Shown: positions 11,247 through 22,100 of the stretch, one piece after another
How positions within the stretch are numbered: the stretch's first letter is position 1
How the letters are laid out: every line of letters begins with the position of its first letter
Assembly: GCA_007026445.1 (NCBI GenBank)
Contig: VDMD01000005.1
Coordinates: 434,001-498,000, forward strand
Direction of reading: 5' to 3'
DNA from: Schizophyllum amplum
Lineage: Eukaryota > Basidiomycota > Agaricomycetes > Agaricales > Schizophyllaceae
Length of the DNA: 64,000 bases
Made by a program: the position numbers and the translations under genes
Notes under the pieces: generated by a model
Told to the model about the DNA's origin: nothing
Seen by the model: the letters and a program-made list of their open reading frames with translations, nothing else
The model's database searches: none

Positions 11247-13037
11247 ATGGAGAACAGCCCGGGCATCGACTTTAAGGAGCCGCTAGACGACCGGCCAGCG
11301 TCCCTTCATCAGTCTGATGATCCGGCGCTCCTCAAGCGGCCGCCACCTATATTGTTCTCTTCACCGAGCGCTTTTGCGTGCAGCGTAAAGCACCGTCTGG
11401 GGAGTGTGTTCACGAAGCGATTCTGTCTGGTTTTGCTCGGGGGACAAGTTGTGTCGCTATGCATCACCTGCACGAATGTAACGACCACGGAGTTGACGAA
11501 CCGGAATTGGGCGTTATCGACAACGCAGAGTGTGTTCTTGTGAGTGAACATGAAAGGCATACCTTGAGAGGGGGCATCTATGGGGTGCTAGTCTAACGGT
11601 CTTGCAGATACTTCTCACTGTTCATGATCTACGCGCCGTACACCATGTATCAATGTGCGTCTTCGCCGTCGAGTTCATTCACAAGCTTATCTGCCGGTTT
11701 CAGATGGTCTCAAGGGATATGGCCAAATGCTTCTGAGGGATGGATGGAAATGTGCGTCGTCTCCGCTCGCCGATAACTTTCACTCACCGTAGACCTTAGA
11801 TCTCATCCTCGCTGCGTGTGATGTCGAGGGGAACTTCTTAGTCGTCAAGGCATGTACCTCCATCATCCCTTCTATATGTCTCGCCATGCTGATTACCCTG
11901 TAGGCATATCAATACACGAATCTACTATCATGCATGATGCTGGCCGCGTGCGTCCACCCGCCTTCAATCACAGTAATCATTGACTCATCACACACCCCAG
12001 CTGGTCAACACCAGTATGCATGTTCTTTACATGGGTGTACCTCCGGACGCGCTACCATTGGACGCAACTACTCGTATGTCCCGTCTCCACATAGCGCGAA
12101 ATACACTCACATCACTCCAGGGCGTCTGCATTGCAATAGGCGGACTCGGCCTGCTCGTCGCGTCCGATGTCATCACCGACAAGGATTGGCAGGCGGCCGA
12201 CAAAGGCAAAGGAGACGCCTTTATCATCGCTGGCGCTACATTATACGGCTTCAGTACGTATTTGACTTCCTCACTACTATACTTGAACTGATCTTGCCTG
12301 CTAGCGAACGCCACCGAAGAATTTTTTGTGCGCAGAAGACCACTATACGAGGTCGTAGGTGCGATGGGTCTGTTCGGCTTCATTATTTGTGGCGCGCAGG
12401 CGGGCGGCCTTGAACATCAAGGCATGTTAGAAGCGACATGGAACGGCGCGACCGGTGCGTACACAACAGTTTCCCCCATAGCGCTGCTGACGTGGTGTGA
12501 TATAGTCGGTTGATTATTGCATACACCTCAGGTTCGTGTTCACACCATAGAGCGCTACTGTTTCTCACCTGCTGTCCAGCCATGTTCATATTGTACACTG
12601 TGGCACCGCTACTATACCGCGCTGCATCATCGACGTACTATAACATAAGCCTGCTAACGGCTGATTTCTACGGACTGCTCTTTGGTGCGTATACTGAGAT
12701 CTTTCGGACTCTGCCGCTGACACAAGCTGTTCAGGGCTCTTCCTCTATGTGAGCGCAGCATATTCGCATCGATATGGCATCGCTAACAATGCATATCCCT
12801 CTAGCACTACACCCCGTATTGGCTGTACTTCATCGCGTTCATCACGGTTATTCTCGGCCTCGTCATCTACTTCTGGCACTCAAGACGTGAGCGTTTCTGT
12901 ATGGTGATGCGCATTTCCGCTTCGCTGACCACCCACCCTTGATCATAGCGGAGGAGCAAGGCGATATTGTCCCTGCTGCACCGGGCTACGTGCGGCGGCG
13001 TGGAGCGCACACCGACGAGGAGAATGTCGTGATATAA
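11247..13037 (+). CDS. SLC35F1/F2/F6-type (DUF914) drug/metabolite-superfamily transporter
   Basis: Polytopic membrane protein of the DMT superfamily; substrates of the fungal members are mostly unknown. Joined exons give about ten hydrophobic segments with family landmarks: RFCLVLLGGQVVSLCITCTN, TTELTNRNWALSTTQ, YAPYTMYQYGLKGYG, DVEGNFLVVKAYQYTNLLSCMM, FFTWVYLRTRYHWTQ, GLGLLVASDVITDKDW, NATEEFFVRRRPLYEVVG, YYNISLLTADFYGLLFGLFLY and YTPYWLYFIAF, then a charged tail ending DEENVVI. Introns of 45-70 bases interrupt nearly every helix. The start at 11247 (MENSPGIDFKEP) is the best in-frame ATG, but longer in-frame starts exist. One break near 12510 (GGTTGATT) needs one more T to keep the helix leading to AYTSAMFILYTVAPLL. 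Confidence 0.9.
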
Positions 13038-13634
13038 GGCATCGCTCATGATAGATTGCAGATTTCTTTTTGGGTATACACACTAGGGTTTGCCGCTGTT
13101 GTATCTCTTGCTTTACCTGTGCTTGAATGAGATCTCGATTCGTTCCTGCTATCGCGTAAACGACTGATGAGTATACGTGAAAGACGGTAGGCCGCGCGTC
13201 AAGCGCAGAGGGTGAAGTAGGCTAGCGTAAGGGCCGCGGGAGAAGCGGGGATGGGTGGCTATGTTACACTATGCTGCATGATATGGTCGTAAGTATAATT
13301 TAATGAGTTATGCGTGAGGTGTTCTACACATGCATGGAAGTTAGCATTGTAGATGGTGCGTGAATGAGCGTAAGACGCGTGAGCAGCGTAATGTGGGTCA
13401 TGAAAGTGAGGAAATTCGCGGTGGGACTGGAACCCAGCCGCACACAGCCGCAGTGTCGAACGGCTGAGTTGGAAGTCGAGCGCGAGAAGAAGGGGAAGAG
13501 GAGGGGGGATTGGGTAGGGCGGTAAATATTGGGAAATAACTCTGTCCTTGGCCGATGCGGAAGTTGAAATTGGGCCACCACACGTCGAAGGGTCAGCGAC
13601 GTGCGGCGCCTTCCTGATCTGCTCCTGGCTCCAG
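13038..13634. other. Convergent intergenic region
   Basis: About 600 bases between the transporter stop (+) and the F-box stop (-), holding both 3' ends. A purine-rich stretch at about 13480-13510 is present. Open frames on the reverse strand here have biased composition and no start context. Confidence 0.45.
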
Positions 13635-15107
13635 CTACGGCCACTCGCCTCCACAGTCCGTCTCAAAGTTGGCGAGGGGCTCCATGTGCACGTCGGCGAT
13701 GGTACCGCCTGCTCTTCGCGAGTGCACCATCTGTCGAATCTCTTCGCGCAGCTGCTCCTCGGGAAAGTTCGCGAAATGTTCGAACCGCAGATACAACGTG
13801 CGCAACCGCGGTAAGAACCTTGCCGACTCCACGTCCCCCGGCTGGCGAGTCAGCGCCTGCAGGATGACGTGTGTCAAGGACGTCCGATCGTCCTGCAAGA
13901 CGGCCTGACATCCGCCACGCACAAGTAAATCCAGTACGGTGATGAAGGGCGAATGCGTCAGGCTCTCGAGCAGCTCTTCGTCTACGACTGCGACCCTCAT
14001 CATCCCGGCCCACTGCAAGTGCGAACATCCGCCTGAGTTTCCGACCAGCGCCGAGAGGCTGTCGAAAGTTCGCTGTGACTGCCCACCGTCAACGGCCAAG
14101 TGGACTAGTCTGGGCGCCGCAATGTTGTACGCAGCGATGTACGCCCGACCATCAAGGCGAAGTGTCTCAAGGCGGGGGAAGGCAACGATGGTAGACGTGG
14201 GATCGAAGTGCACCACGGTGTTGGGCGGTACGTACAGGGTGCAATTCCTCAACATCGCACTACAACTCGCTAGAGCCTGCATGCACATGCGCATGAAGAA
14301 GATGTCGCGATCCTTGGCTTGGAAGTGCAGATGGAGGACAGAGAGATGCCACCGGGTGGGGAAGAGAAGATGGTCGGATCCGCTGGCGTACTCTAAGCGC
14401 ACCACGGTGCAGTTGGGGGCGTTTGCAAAGAAGCCTATGGAGCCCGGATGGATTGGATGTAGAAGAAGCGTGCTGAGCTGAGGGAACGAAGTACGTGGCT
14501 GCGCGTTGAAGGCGGTGGACGGAAAGCCTCCTAGATGCGCGCTCGCCCATCTATGAGCCTGGGTGCAAAGCAGCGCCCAAATATCAGCGTCCCAGTACGG
14601 ATCCCCGGAGCAGAATGCCCGTCGACCATAAATCTTCCATGTGATGGTCAAGGGAGCGTATGACGAGCGTTCCAGGCGCGTGCGCACGCTTTCCCTCCAA
14701 AGCGTAAGGGAAGAAGAGCCAGCGATCACGACGATACACGCCCAGAGGTGGGGCGTGGACAGTGCAACCTGGCGCCATCGAAGGCAGACGGCGGCGAGCA
14801 CGTGGGATGCGCCCCTCCAGCGTGCCTCACTTTCCGGAAGTGCAGCGAACAGGAATATCTCGGTCAGGAGCTCCACAGGAAGCTTGCGGATCGGGGCGAG
14901 GAGTGCGCGGTGGAGGTTGGCCACCTCGGAGATGCGCCGTTGCGCGGTGACGAGCGAGACGCATCTCGTTTGGAGGTTGCTGACCTGCGATGCCATGTAG
15001 GCAGCCGTCGCCCTGGCTTCCCTGGCCTGCGTGGCATCTGGAACGCGCCCCGAGCGGAGGAGGTCTCTAAGGAACGGGCATATCGAGCAGTCTGGATCTC
15101 TTGACAT
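13635..15107 (-). CDS. F-box domain protein (1 of 3)
   Basis: Intact single exon of 490 residues. A short Cys-containing start (SICPFLRDLL) is followed by a probable coiled coil at about residues 28-70, then an F-box at about 73-115 (IRKLPVELLTEIFLFAALP, and AVCLRWRQVALSTPHLW). The remainder is leucine-rich-repeat-like (LPRLRTLYLRFEHFANFP near the end). This coil + F-box + degenerate LRR layout is the expanded mushroom type. The F-box would bind Skp1 in an SCF ubiquitin ligase, and the C-terminal part would choose the substrate, which cannot be predicted. Start chosen as the first ATG with a clean upstream leader. Confidence 0.85.
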   Translation of the reverse strand: MSRDPDCSICPFLRDLLRSGRVPDATQAREARATAAYMASQVSNLQTRCVSLVTAQRRISEVANLHRALLAPIRKLPVELLTEIFLFAALPESEARWRGASHVLAAVCLRWRQVALSTPHLWACIVVIAGSSSLTLWRESVRTRLERSSYAPLTITWKIYGRRAFCSGDPYWDADIWALLCTQAHRWASAHLGGFPSTAFNAQPRTSFPQLSTLLLHPIHPGSIGFFANAPNCTVVRLEYASGSDHLLFPTRWHLSVLHLHFQAKDRDIFFMRMCMQALASCSAMLRNCTLYVPPNTVVHFDPTSTIVAFPRLETLRLDGRAYIAAYNIAAPRLVHLAVDGGQSQRTFDSLSALVGNSGGCSHLQWAGMMRVAVVDEELLESLTHSPFITVLDLLVRGGCQAVLQDDRTSLTHVILQALTRQPGDVESARFLPRLRTLYLRFEHFANFPEEQLREEIRQMVHSRRAGGTIADVHMEPLANFETDCGGEWP

Positions 15108-16106
15108 GATCAGACTTCAGTCGACGTCGATATGGATGAAGGAAGGAAATAAGAACTAACGAGGCAAGCAAGGGCTGTCGGACACTATATGTACGGGGAC
15201 TCTGCTCAGACCTGCGCTATCGAGGGTTCATCTGCAAGGCTTCCTCATGCCCGGTAGTCAGGGTATCCGGGGAGCTTGCGGAATGAGACTCGCCTTCGTA
15301 AGTGTAGAAGTTCTGCGAGGTTCTTTGCACGGACCCGTGCTATCGATGGCCATTGAATCGCCGTATTTCCCGGCAGTCCCACGACGGCGTGGGCCTGAGA
15401 ACTCTCAGCAGGGACTGCCTATCCCGGCCTATAGTGTACCATGCTATGACCATATGCTGTGTGGGTCTTGACAATGAGCTAGCTCGGGACAGACCGCTCA
15501 ACAGCCACACCTGACCTTCAGTTCATTGAACTTCTTGGGACGCTGGAAGGTCTGTGAAGCCACAGCGGCGCAAGCCTTTGGGTGGCAGCACACTGTAGAG
15601 TTTGCATAGAATGGCTCAACAGCCACGGAGGGGTGCATGAAGTTTGAGCAAGTACTAAGTAACAGTGGCAGCCTGCAGGGAAAGCAAAAATTCAAAACAG
15701 CACGCCTCAGCGTTGCACGTGCAACGACGTCAATGCAATAGAATAAAGGTTCCGTCGGCAAATGCCGGTCCCCTCGTGCGCAAAATTTGCCTCCGGTCAT
15801 CTCCCATCTCGAGGTTCGAGGCTCGCGCTGTCCGGTCGGACTTCGAAAGGCCGTCGGTTCCAGTTCAGGTAAAGAAGAAGCTAGCAGGTACGCCGTGCCT
15901 TCTGCAACGTCGCTTCCCATGCTCACAGCGTCCCAACAATCGTCCAACAGCGTTCGGTCATGGTCAACAGTCCCAACCAGACCGCTGGACCAGCGAGCCA
16001 GTCATACTCGCAGGACGTTGCTTTATCCTACGTGTGTGATGGGAACGTGCATGCGATATTATATACGCTTTTGGATCAGAAATCTCTGAGGGCCAAAGCA
16101 CCAACG
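15108..16106. other. Divergent intergenic region between two F-box genes
   Basis: About 1 kb. A 149-residue reverse-strand frame at 15498-15947 and overlapping forward frames lack domains, and none is preferred by composition, so none is called. The right end is the promoter of the next F-box gene. Confidence 0.45.
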
Positions 16107-16113
16107 TATAAAA
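16107..16113 (+). promoter_or_regulatory. TATA box of the second F-box gene
   Basis: TATAAAA lies 83 bases before the ATG at 16190, a normal spacing for a short fungal leader. Confidence 0.6.
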
Positions 16114-16189
16114 TGTCGGGATCACTGGCGATCCAACGCTTCCTCACACTGCCTACCATTCGCCCACCACACGCGTATTATCCTCCAAC

Positions 16190-18000
16190 ATGGATACGAT
16201 CCGCACCAGACCGAATCCCAATGAGTGGGCGCCCTTGTCACTGCGACGCAAGCATCGCGACGCGTCGGAGCCTACGGACGACACAAAGGCAGCGATTCAC
16301 TTCATTCTCGGAGAGATATACAAGCCCGCACCGACTCGCAACCTCCAGCTCTCCCCACAACAGAGGGCTTACGCCTGGGCCTGCCACGCCGTGATCGCGC
16401 CATGGCGCCGCCTGTCCGCCGACGTCCTCTCCGAGATCTTCCGCTTGCCCTTCCCGATGACTGGCATGACCACTGCGCAGGATCCGTCATTCTCCCCTTC
16501 ACCCACGTCTGTCACATATGGCGCGCGATTGCCCTCGGGACGCCTCGCCTTTGGTCGTCCATCAAGGTCTCGCTCGAGGACAGTCCACGCAGGCGATGGG
16601 GAGAGGCTGTGGCGGCGTATGTTGCTCGATCCGCAGATGCCCTTCTCCACATCCGCATTGACCTGTACCGTCCGCGCGACTTCCCCTTCCAGCCGGCGTG
16701 GGTCGACAACGTGTTTTGGCGTCGCGAGGCGTGGGCGCAGCTCTGCGAACACGCGTATCGGTGGGAATCTGCGCACCTGGAGTTGATCCCTGCCTTTGCC
16801 TTCAGTGAGACGCCCGCCGTTCCTTTTGCCAGGCTGACGACTCTCACCTGGCGCTACGCTGCGCCCCCCGCTTGGCCGAGGAGCTCGTATACCATCCCCA
16901 CAACCTTCTTTGCGCAAGCGCCCCACCTCCAGTCTGTCACGCTTTGTTACAACACCGAGCCACTGCCCATTGAGATCCCGCGGGCGTGGAGGATGCCGAG
17001 TCTGTCTGTATGGGCGGGCCCGCGCAGGGGTCGAGCAGGAGTGGAGATGATGGCGCGCGGGCACCTGGACTTGTACAACCCTGACACAGATGCGGTGTCA
17101 CCGTGGAAGACGCTCGTCCCCGCCCTATCAATCGTTTGCGCTGCTCGTCATTGGTTGCGGGATCTCGAGCTGTGCGTGGGCTCACTCGATCCTAGGACGC
17201 TGCAAGGTACCATGGATATCAGTAGTACCACAGAGTTTCCGATGCTCGAGCGGCTCGTGCTGTACGACGACGCATGCCAACTGGCCAGCTTGATCGTTGC
17301 TCCTCAACTGCGGGACGTCAAGGTCGATGCCGACGGCAGCGATGAAAGACGGGACCGCCACGACCCTTTCTGGGGCCATCCGCTCCTGTCTGTGTCCCAC
17401 TTGCTCACCAATCCGGGCGGATGTGCACATCTGCGCTCGCTCTACTTGTCTCCGCAGATGGGCGAGGATCTGCGCACGCTGTTCACGTGTCTCGAGAGCG
17501 TGCCGATGTTGGAACAACTCGTGCTCGATACCGAAGCCAACGACGACTTTCCAGACGGTATACTGCGCTTCGAAATCGTGCTCGCATTGACTCGTCGTGC
17601 GAACAACGTCCATTCGCTGGCGCTCCTACCCTCTCTTGTCGCGCTCACGCTCAACTTTGAGATATGCATGACGATGTATATGAACGAGGAGGTTATGTTG
17701 GATGACGCGCCGTACTCGCCACTTCCGATGTATAACGCTGTGTGGCGCATGCTGGCCTCGCGGCGCCTAGAACAGTATCACGGCGGTAGTACGTTGCGCG
17801 CGCTGCGTGCCTTCTCGTCCAACATTAATCAAGGTTACGCTTCGTGGCCGCTCCCTGCACCAGCCCAGTGGTCGATGTCAGCAACAAGCGCAGTAGATTG
17901 GTCAAGCGAGGCTGAGGAAGAGCTAGCGAGAGTGTTGCATGAGGAGGAGGACCCATACGACGAGACGTTGTTGGACATAGCGGAGAACGAATACTCGTAA
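16190..18000 (+). CDS. F-box domain protein (2 of 3)
   Basis: About 600 residues, single exon. MDTIRTRPNPNEWAPLSLRR starts a charged N-terminus. The F-box follows at about residue 72 (WRRLSADVLSEIFRLPFP, then FTHVCHIWRAIALGTPRLWSSI). The C-terminal part is LRR-like (APQLRDVKVDADGS, CAHLRSLYLSPQMGEDLRTL, LLPSLVALTLNFEI) with an acidic tail ending EEEDPYDETLLDIAENEYS. The frame breaks inside the F-box at about 16483-16486: the N-terminal half and the rest lie in different frames and join if one base is added in GATCCG. Otherwise the layout matches the F-box gene to its left, with low sequence similarity. Confidence 0.8.
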
Positions 18001-18389
18001 GTGGGTAGCGTCGATTGTTTGATAATTTGCAAGTGCCTTGTGTACAGAACTTGACTAGCCGTAGGTACGAATTAGAGCGGCTGAACTAGAACCAATGAAT
18101 GTCTTCTGCTGAGCCATCCGCCATGTTCTTCAACAGCCGTGAGTAAATCGTGATTACGCCCCTGGACCCTCGGTAAACGCCGATCCAGTCAGAGCCGGTA
18201 ACTGACAAATTCGGCCCGTTCGTCGTCATCGTGCCGACTGGATAACGCCGCCGCCTTTGTTGTCCGTTCCGTCCACGCGCTTAGCCGGCAGCATGCGCTG
18301 ACCTCTTGCCGAGCACTTTCGTGGCTGCTCGACGTCTGCCGCCTCGCTTTATAACCTGGGACCTGCGTTCATCAACTCCTCAGACTACC
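18001..18389. promoter_or_regulatory. Intergenic 3' UTR and promoter
   Basis: About 390 bases. A TATA-like element (TTATAACC) at about 18348 lies roughly 40 bases before the next ATG. Nothing else is recognised. Confidence 0.35.
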
Positions 18390-19084
18390 ATGTACCCATA
18401 TCCCGGCTTCCATCACTGGCACCGCTACCACCGCGGGCCTTCCCGACTCCTCTGGTTCACCTTCGGCGCAGTCACCTCCGCCTGGTTCATCAAGCGCGAA
18501 GAATGGTGTAACGAATCCGCCTATGCCAACTGTGTTCGCTCTCGCATCCGCGAGTTTGGACCTCCCGCCGGTGAAGCGGCACCAGCTGCCCAGCCTGCGC
18601 CCTCCCCGTGGTCGCCGAAGAACATATCGGAGACGATCAACAACATCCCCCCCTCATTCCAACAACAACAACAACAATCACAGCAGCCACAGCAGCCGCC
18701 TTCACATCCTACTTCGTGGAGTTGGGGCTGGCAACCACAACCGTGGGGTTTCACGCCTGAGCAAGAGAAGAAGTTCCAGGAGGACCGCGAGCGTATGGCG
18801 CAGATGGCGCGTCAAGCGTCGGACGCAGTGCGTGATGGGCTGCTGTACTGTGTGCTTTACTAATCGGCGGCTTCAGATGGCTGACATGTCCGAGGCGACG
18901 ATCGAGTCGGTCCTTGCTACCGTGGAGAATCTCAAGGCAGTAAGTACTCGCACCTCTACCTCATCCACTTATCTGACGCATACATCAGAAACTTGCTGAC
19001 TCTCGTGCTCGTCGTGACCAGGAGCGCAAGGAGTACGAACAGAAGCTCGAAGAGGAGCGTCGCAACCCTCCTCGTCTTGTGTAG
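18390..19084 (+). CDS. Small Gln-rich, coiled-coil protein, function unknown
   Basis: Three exons joined by introns at about 18829-18876 and 18939-18988 give about 199 residues. MYPYPGFHHWHRYHRGPSR is followed by a single hydrophobic stretch (LLWFTFGAVTSAWFI), possibly a membrane anchor or signal anchor. Next come CNESAYANC, a Pro/Gln tract (encoded by CAA/CAG repeats at about 18660-18700), a Trp/Pro-rich WSWGWQPQPWGF segment, and a basic-acidic helix (LADSRARRDQERKEYEQKLE) probably forming a coiled coil, ending NPPRLV. The single anchor plus coil suggests a membrane-tethered scaffold. I do not recognise a family. Confidence 0.7.
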
Positions 19085-20164
19085 GCGAACCGATACGTGG
19101 ACTTCGTCTAGACCCCATCTCCCCATCTCATTGCACTGGACATAATCATATTGCTCATCATCCTGTATCACAATCCTTCTGTATCACCTTGCACTAATAT
19201 TACCTTGTGTCGAAGTAAATTCTGGTCGAAGCCTGAAGCTTGAAGTGAAGGCTGTAGGGCCACATACTGGACCATTGTCCCGACTCAGCCGACAATGCAT
19301 CTTCCGCCTCATCGCGCTGGCTCACGGACTATGGCCAGATGTCCGCCTTTTGAAGTAGTGCAGTTTTGTTTGACTTGAAGTTGACTTGAAGGCAATGCTC
19401 GCCAGCAGTGCTTCGGCGTTCGCAGGTTCCGCAAGGGAGAGGGTTCGCGTATATGCACTCGGCTGCAGCTCATAGAGCGATAGAGCCGGGCCCGACACTC
19501 GGTCTGATCTCATGAATGCTCCTCTGCTCTTGTTCAGCGTCGATGGCTGCTTGGAGCAAGCCCTTGAATAATCCAACCTCAGGTCACGCCCATGTCACGC
19601 GGAAGCTGTCGTGTTGAACACTGACGTTGGCAACGTCGCGCTCAGAGCAGGCTGCAGCATCGACAACAGATTCTTCCTGTTTCGCTAGTGATTTTGGAGC
19701 TTTTAGCTTCAAAAGATGCTTTGTAGACGCGAATAAGAAGAGCGGGTAGTGGCAGATTGCGGAGAGACGTGCATTCAACAAGACAACAGCTTGTAGTGAT
19801 AGCGCGAACAGAGATAGATGCGGAGACAACAGACAACAGCAGTGATGAGATCTGAGAGGCTATAATGACCATAGACTGAGGGCACGAGTGTGGACGTCAT
19901 GATAGCATGGAGGAGAGTCGTGTATAGCACGGCGCCATGCACCTGGCTGGTAATAATGGTGAGGATTCAGAAGAGTGTATGGAGTGGGCGTGCACCCGGC
20001 AAGCAAAATGATAGCGGCAGCGATGGAGAATGTGCCATGGAATGATGAAGGTTCGCCAACTTGGCCCTTGGTGTGCCTAAGTATAAAACCATGAGTTAGT
20101 TGGATGAGGAAGTCCTAGGGATCGACGTACTGTAAGTGGGAAGGGATGTTGAGACGATATGCGC
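19085..20164. other. Gene-free stretch
   Basis: About 1.1 kb between the 3' ends of a (+) gene and a (-) F-box gene. Only short, overlapping, low-quality frames exist. No tRNA, tandem repeat or transposon end is visible. Confidence 0.45.
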
Positions 20165-21253
20165 TTAGGCATAGCGCACGGCAATATTGTCTGGCGCGGT
20201 CGTGCGGTCGCGAATGAGTTTGATCAGTTGGTCTGCGCTCACATCCTGCGAGCTGACGTTGCGCAAGATCAGCTCTTGCAGCGCTGGAAGGCGCAGTTGA
20301 TGGAGTATCTTCGAGGAGACGATGTAGGGAACGTCCTCGAGAGTGAGCTTGGTGAGCTGAGGCAGCTCGACGGCGTCATATTCATCCTCCAGGTCAAGCT
20401 CGACATCTTGCACGCGAGGGCCGGAGATCCAATGCAGCTCATGTAACTGCGGCTGCAGGTCCAGCATTGTGAGGAGTACGCTAGCGCTGGTGTCAGCGCA
20501 AGCGATCTTGAGCAACTGTTTTTCTGGGAGCGCGAGGGTTATGAAGTTGGATGTGATGTCGCCAGCAATGAAGACGCTCGTGAGAGCCGGAGCGTCGGCG
20601 AAAGCGTTGAGATCCACCTGAGCGATATCCGCAGGGGAGTGCACGTATGCAACGTTGTGTCGTACAGACAAGTGCCGGAGCTTTTTCAGTTTGCCTTGCA
20701 TGAGGTTGAGATCGCCGGCGCAGACACGCAAGTCGGCTTCGATCGTGGCCGTCCTCCACCGAGATGACTCGTCGCGGACAAGCTGCATGGCGCGTGTCAG
20801 CCGCAGCGGCGATGCAAGAGACAGAAAGACGTCCAGCGGATTGTCAGACCACAGCCCGAGACGAAGTGCAACCAATGCGCATCTCTCCTGCTCCTCGAGA
20901 TGCGCCTGCACATACAGGGCGCCCAGCGCGACGAACTTGGACTGCCGAAAGAATACGGCGCGCCGGAGAACGTCACTCCAGGCCTTGCAGACACCCAGAA
21001 TGGAGCTGAGGGCGGTGAAGCGGCTCTTGTGGAAGTCGGCCTGGTCTGAGGAGATATTCGACGGGGACGCGAGGCTGAAGACGTAGTCCAAGAGTTCGAG
21101 TGGTAGTCTCTCGATGTGGCATTTCGCCTGAACTATAGTCGACTTCTTGGGGCGCGCATGGCTGGAGTTTGCCGCAGTGGTTGACGACGAGGGCTTCGGC
21201 GACACGGTGCGTAGGTCGACGTTGGACTTGTCCTTCGTGAGTGGTGTCGGCAT
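20165..21253 (-). CDS. F-box domain protein (3 of 3)
   Basis: Intact single exon of 362 residues. The Ser/Thr/Lys-rich start is followed by an F-box at about residue 48 (IERLPLELLDYVFSLASP; ILGVCKAWSDVLRRAVFF), then degenerate LRR units (KLKKLRHLSVRHNVAYVHS, LPQLTKLTLEDVPYIVSS, LRLPALQELILRNVSS). It is shorter than the two F-box genes to the left and lacks their N-terminal coil. Likely an SCF substrate receptor; substrate unknown. Confidence 0.82.
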   Translation of the reverse strand: MPTPLTKDKSNVDLRTVSPKPSSSTTAANSSHARPKKSTIVQAKCHIERLPLELLDYVFSLASPSNISSDQADFHKSRFTALSSILGVCKAWSDVLRRAVFFRQSKFVALGALYVQAHLEEQERCALVALRLGLWSDNPLDVFLSLASPLRLTRAMQLVRDESSRWRTATIEADLRVCAGDLNLMQGKLKKLRHLSVRHNVAYVHSPADIAQVDLNAFADAPALTSVFIAGDITSNFITLALPEKQLLKIACADTSASVLLTMLDLQPQLHELHWISGPRVQDVELDLEDEYDAVELPQLTKLTLEDVPYIVSSKILHQLRLPALQELILRNVSSQDVSADQLIKLIRDRTTAPDNIAVRYA

Positions 21254-22100
21254 AGCGGAAGCGGTTGTAGAAAATTGAGGAGAGAAGGAACGAACGTACC
21301 CTCGGATTTATACACCGGTGCAAAGGCGTTTGCCATCATATTTTTTACTACCAGATATGGGCGACCGGCGCTTAATTCGGGGCGGCTTCCGAGGCCAGAT
21401 AGGCTGCGGCAGCGACACATCGCCAGGGGTTCGTCCTTTGTCCATCCTTTGCGCACAGACCGTGTCGCGTGTTTCGGGGAGCTTCCAGGAGCAGAGGCCT
21501 GGCGGAGCGGCGAGGCGCAAAGTCAAACTCAATGTACACCCTCATCTGGCCTCGCCGACCTTTTCCGAAGACATGTCTTCAAGTCAGCATTGCCAGAGAA
21601 GATTCGGTAAGGGTGTCTTCCAGCGTCGAGAAGAACTGAATGGACTGAAGCATGCTGCAGAGCTCGATGTGGTGAAGCGCAGAAAATTTTTGATCACGGT
21701 CATGGTTGAACATTCACGTGGTTGTCAGCCCCAGAAAGGGAACAGTCAGGGGTTTATTCCCGCCTCAAGTCCGAGTACTACTCAATTACTGTCAGGTTAC
21801 TATCCGAGAACATCCTGCTCGGCCTGCCACCGCCAGCAGGGGTGGCGCGGTGACAACCGACGGGGTGTCGTAATTGCCAGGTTCCACACCCTGCTACTTA
21901 TTTACTGATATCAAAATCTGTCTCTTTAGGAGTCCGCTCTCGCTATCGAGCAGACACCAGCGCCAGGCTTCGCGCTACAATTAGCAGATGTGTAGACACC
22001 TGGTTAGGTCAGATACATTGATACGTTGGATTCCAAGAAAGTCCAAGAGAATTTGTCCAGGGTCTGGTCTGTACATATGTGCATTTGCCACTAACCTCCA
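21254..22100. other. Intergenic between two (-) genes
   Basis: About 850 bases holding the promoter of the F-box gene on its left and the 3' end of the CCCH/RBR gene on its right. A 196-residue forward frame at 21318-21908 has no domain or splice context and is not called. Confidence 0.45.

Noticed and set aside
15498..15947. 149-residue reverse open frame
   Set aside because: Opposed by equally long forward frames, no recognisable motif, and placed between two well supported F-box genes where promoters are expected.
18655..18700. CAA/CAG tract as a regulatory microsatellite
   Set aside because: It lies inside a well supported coding exon and encodes a Gln-rich tract.
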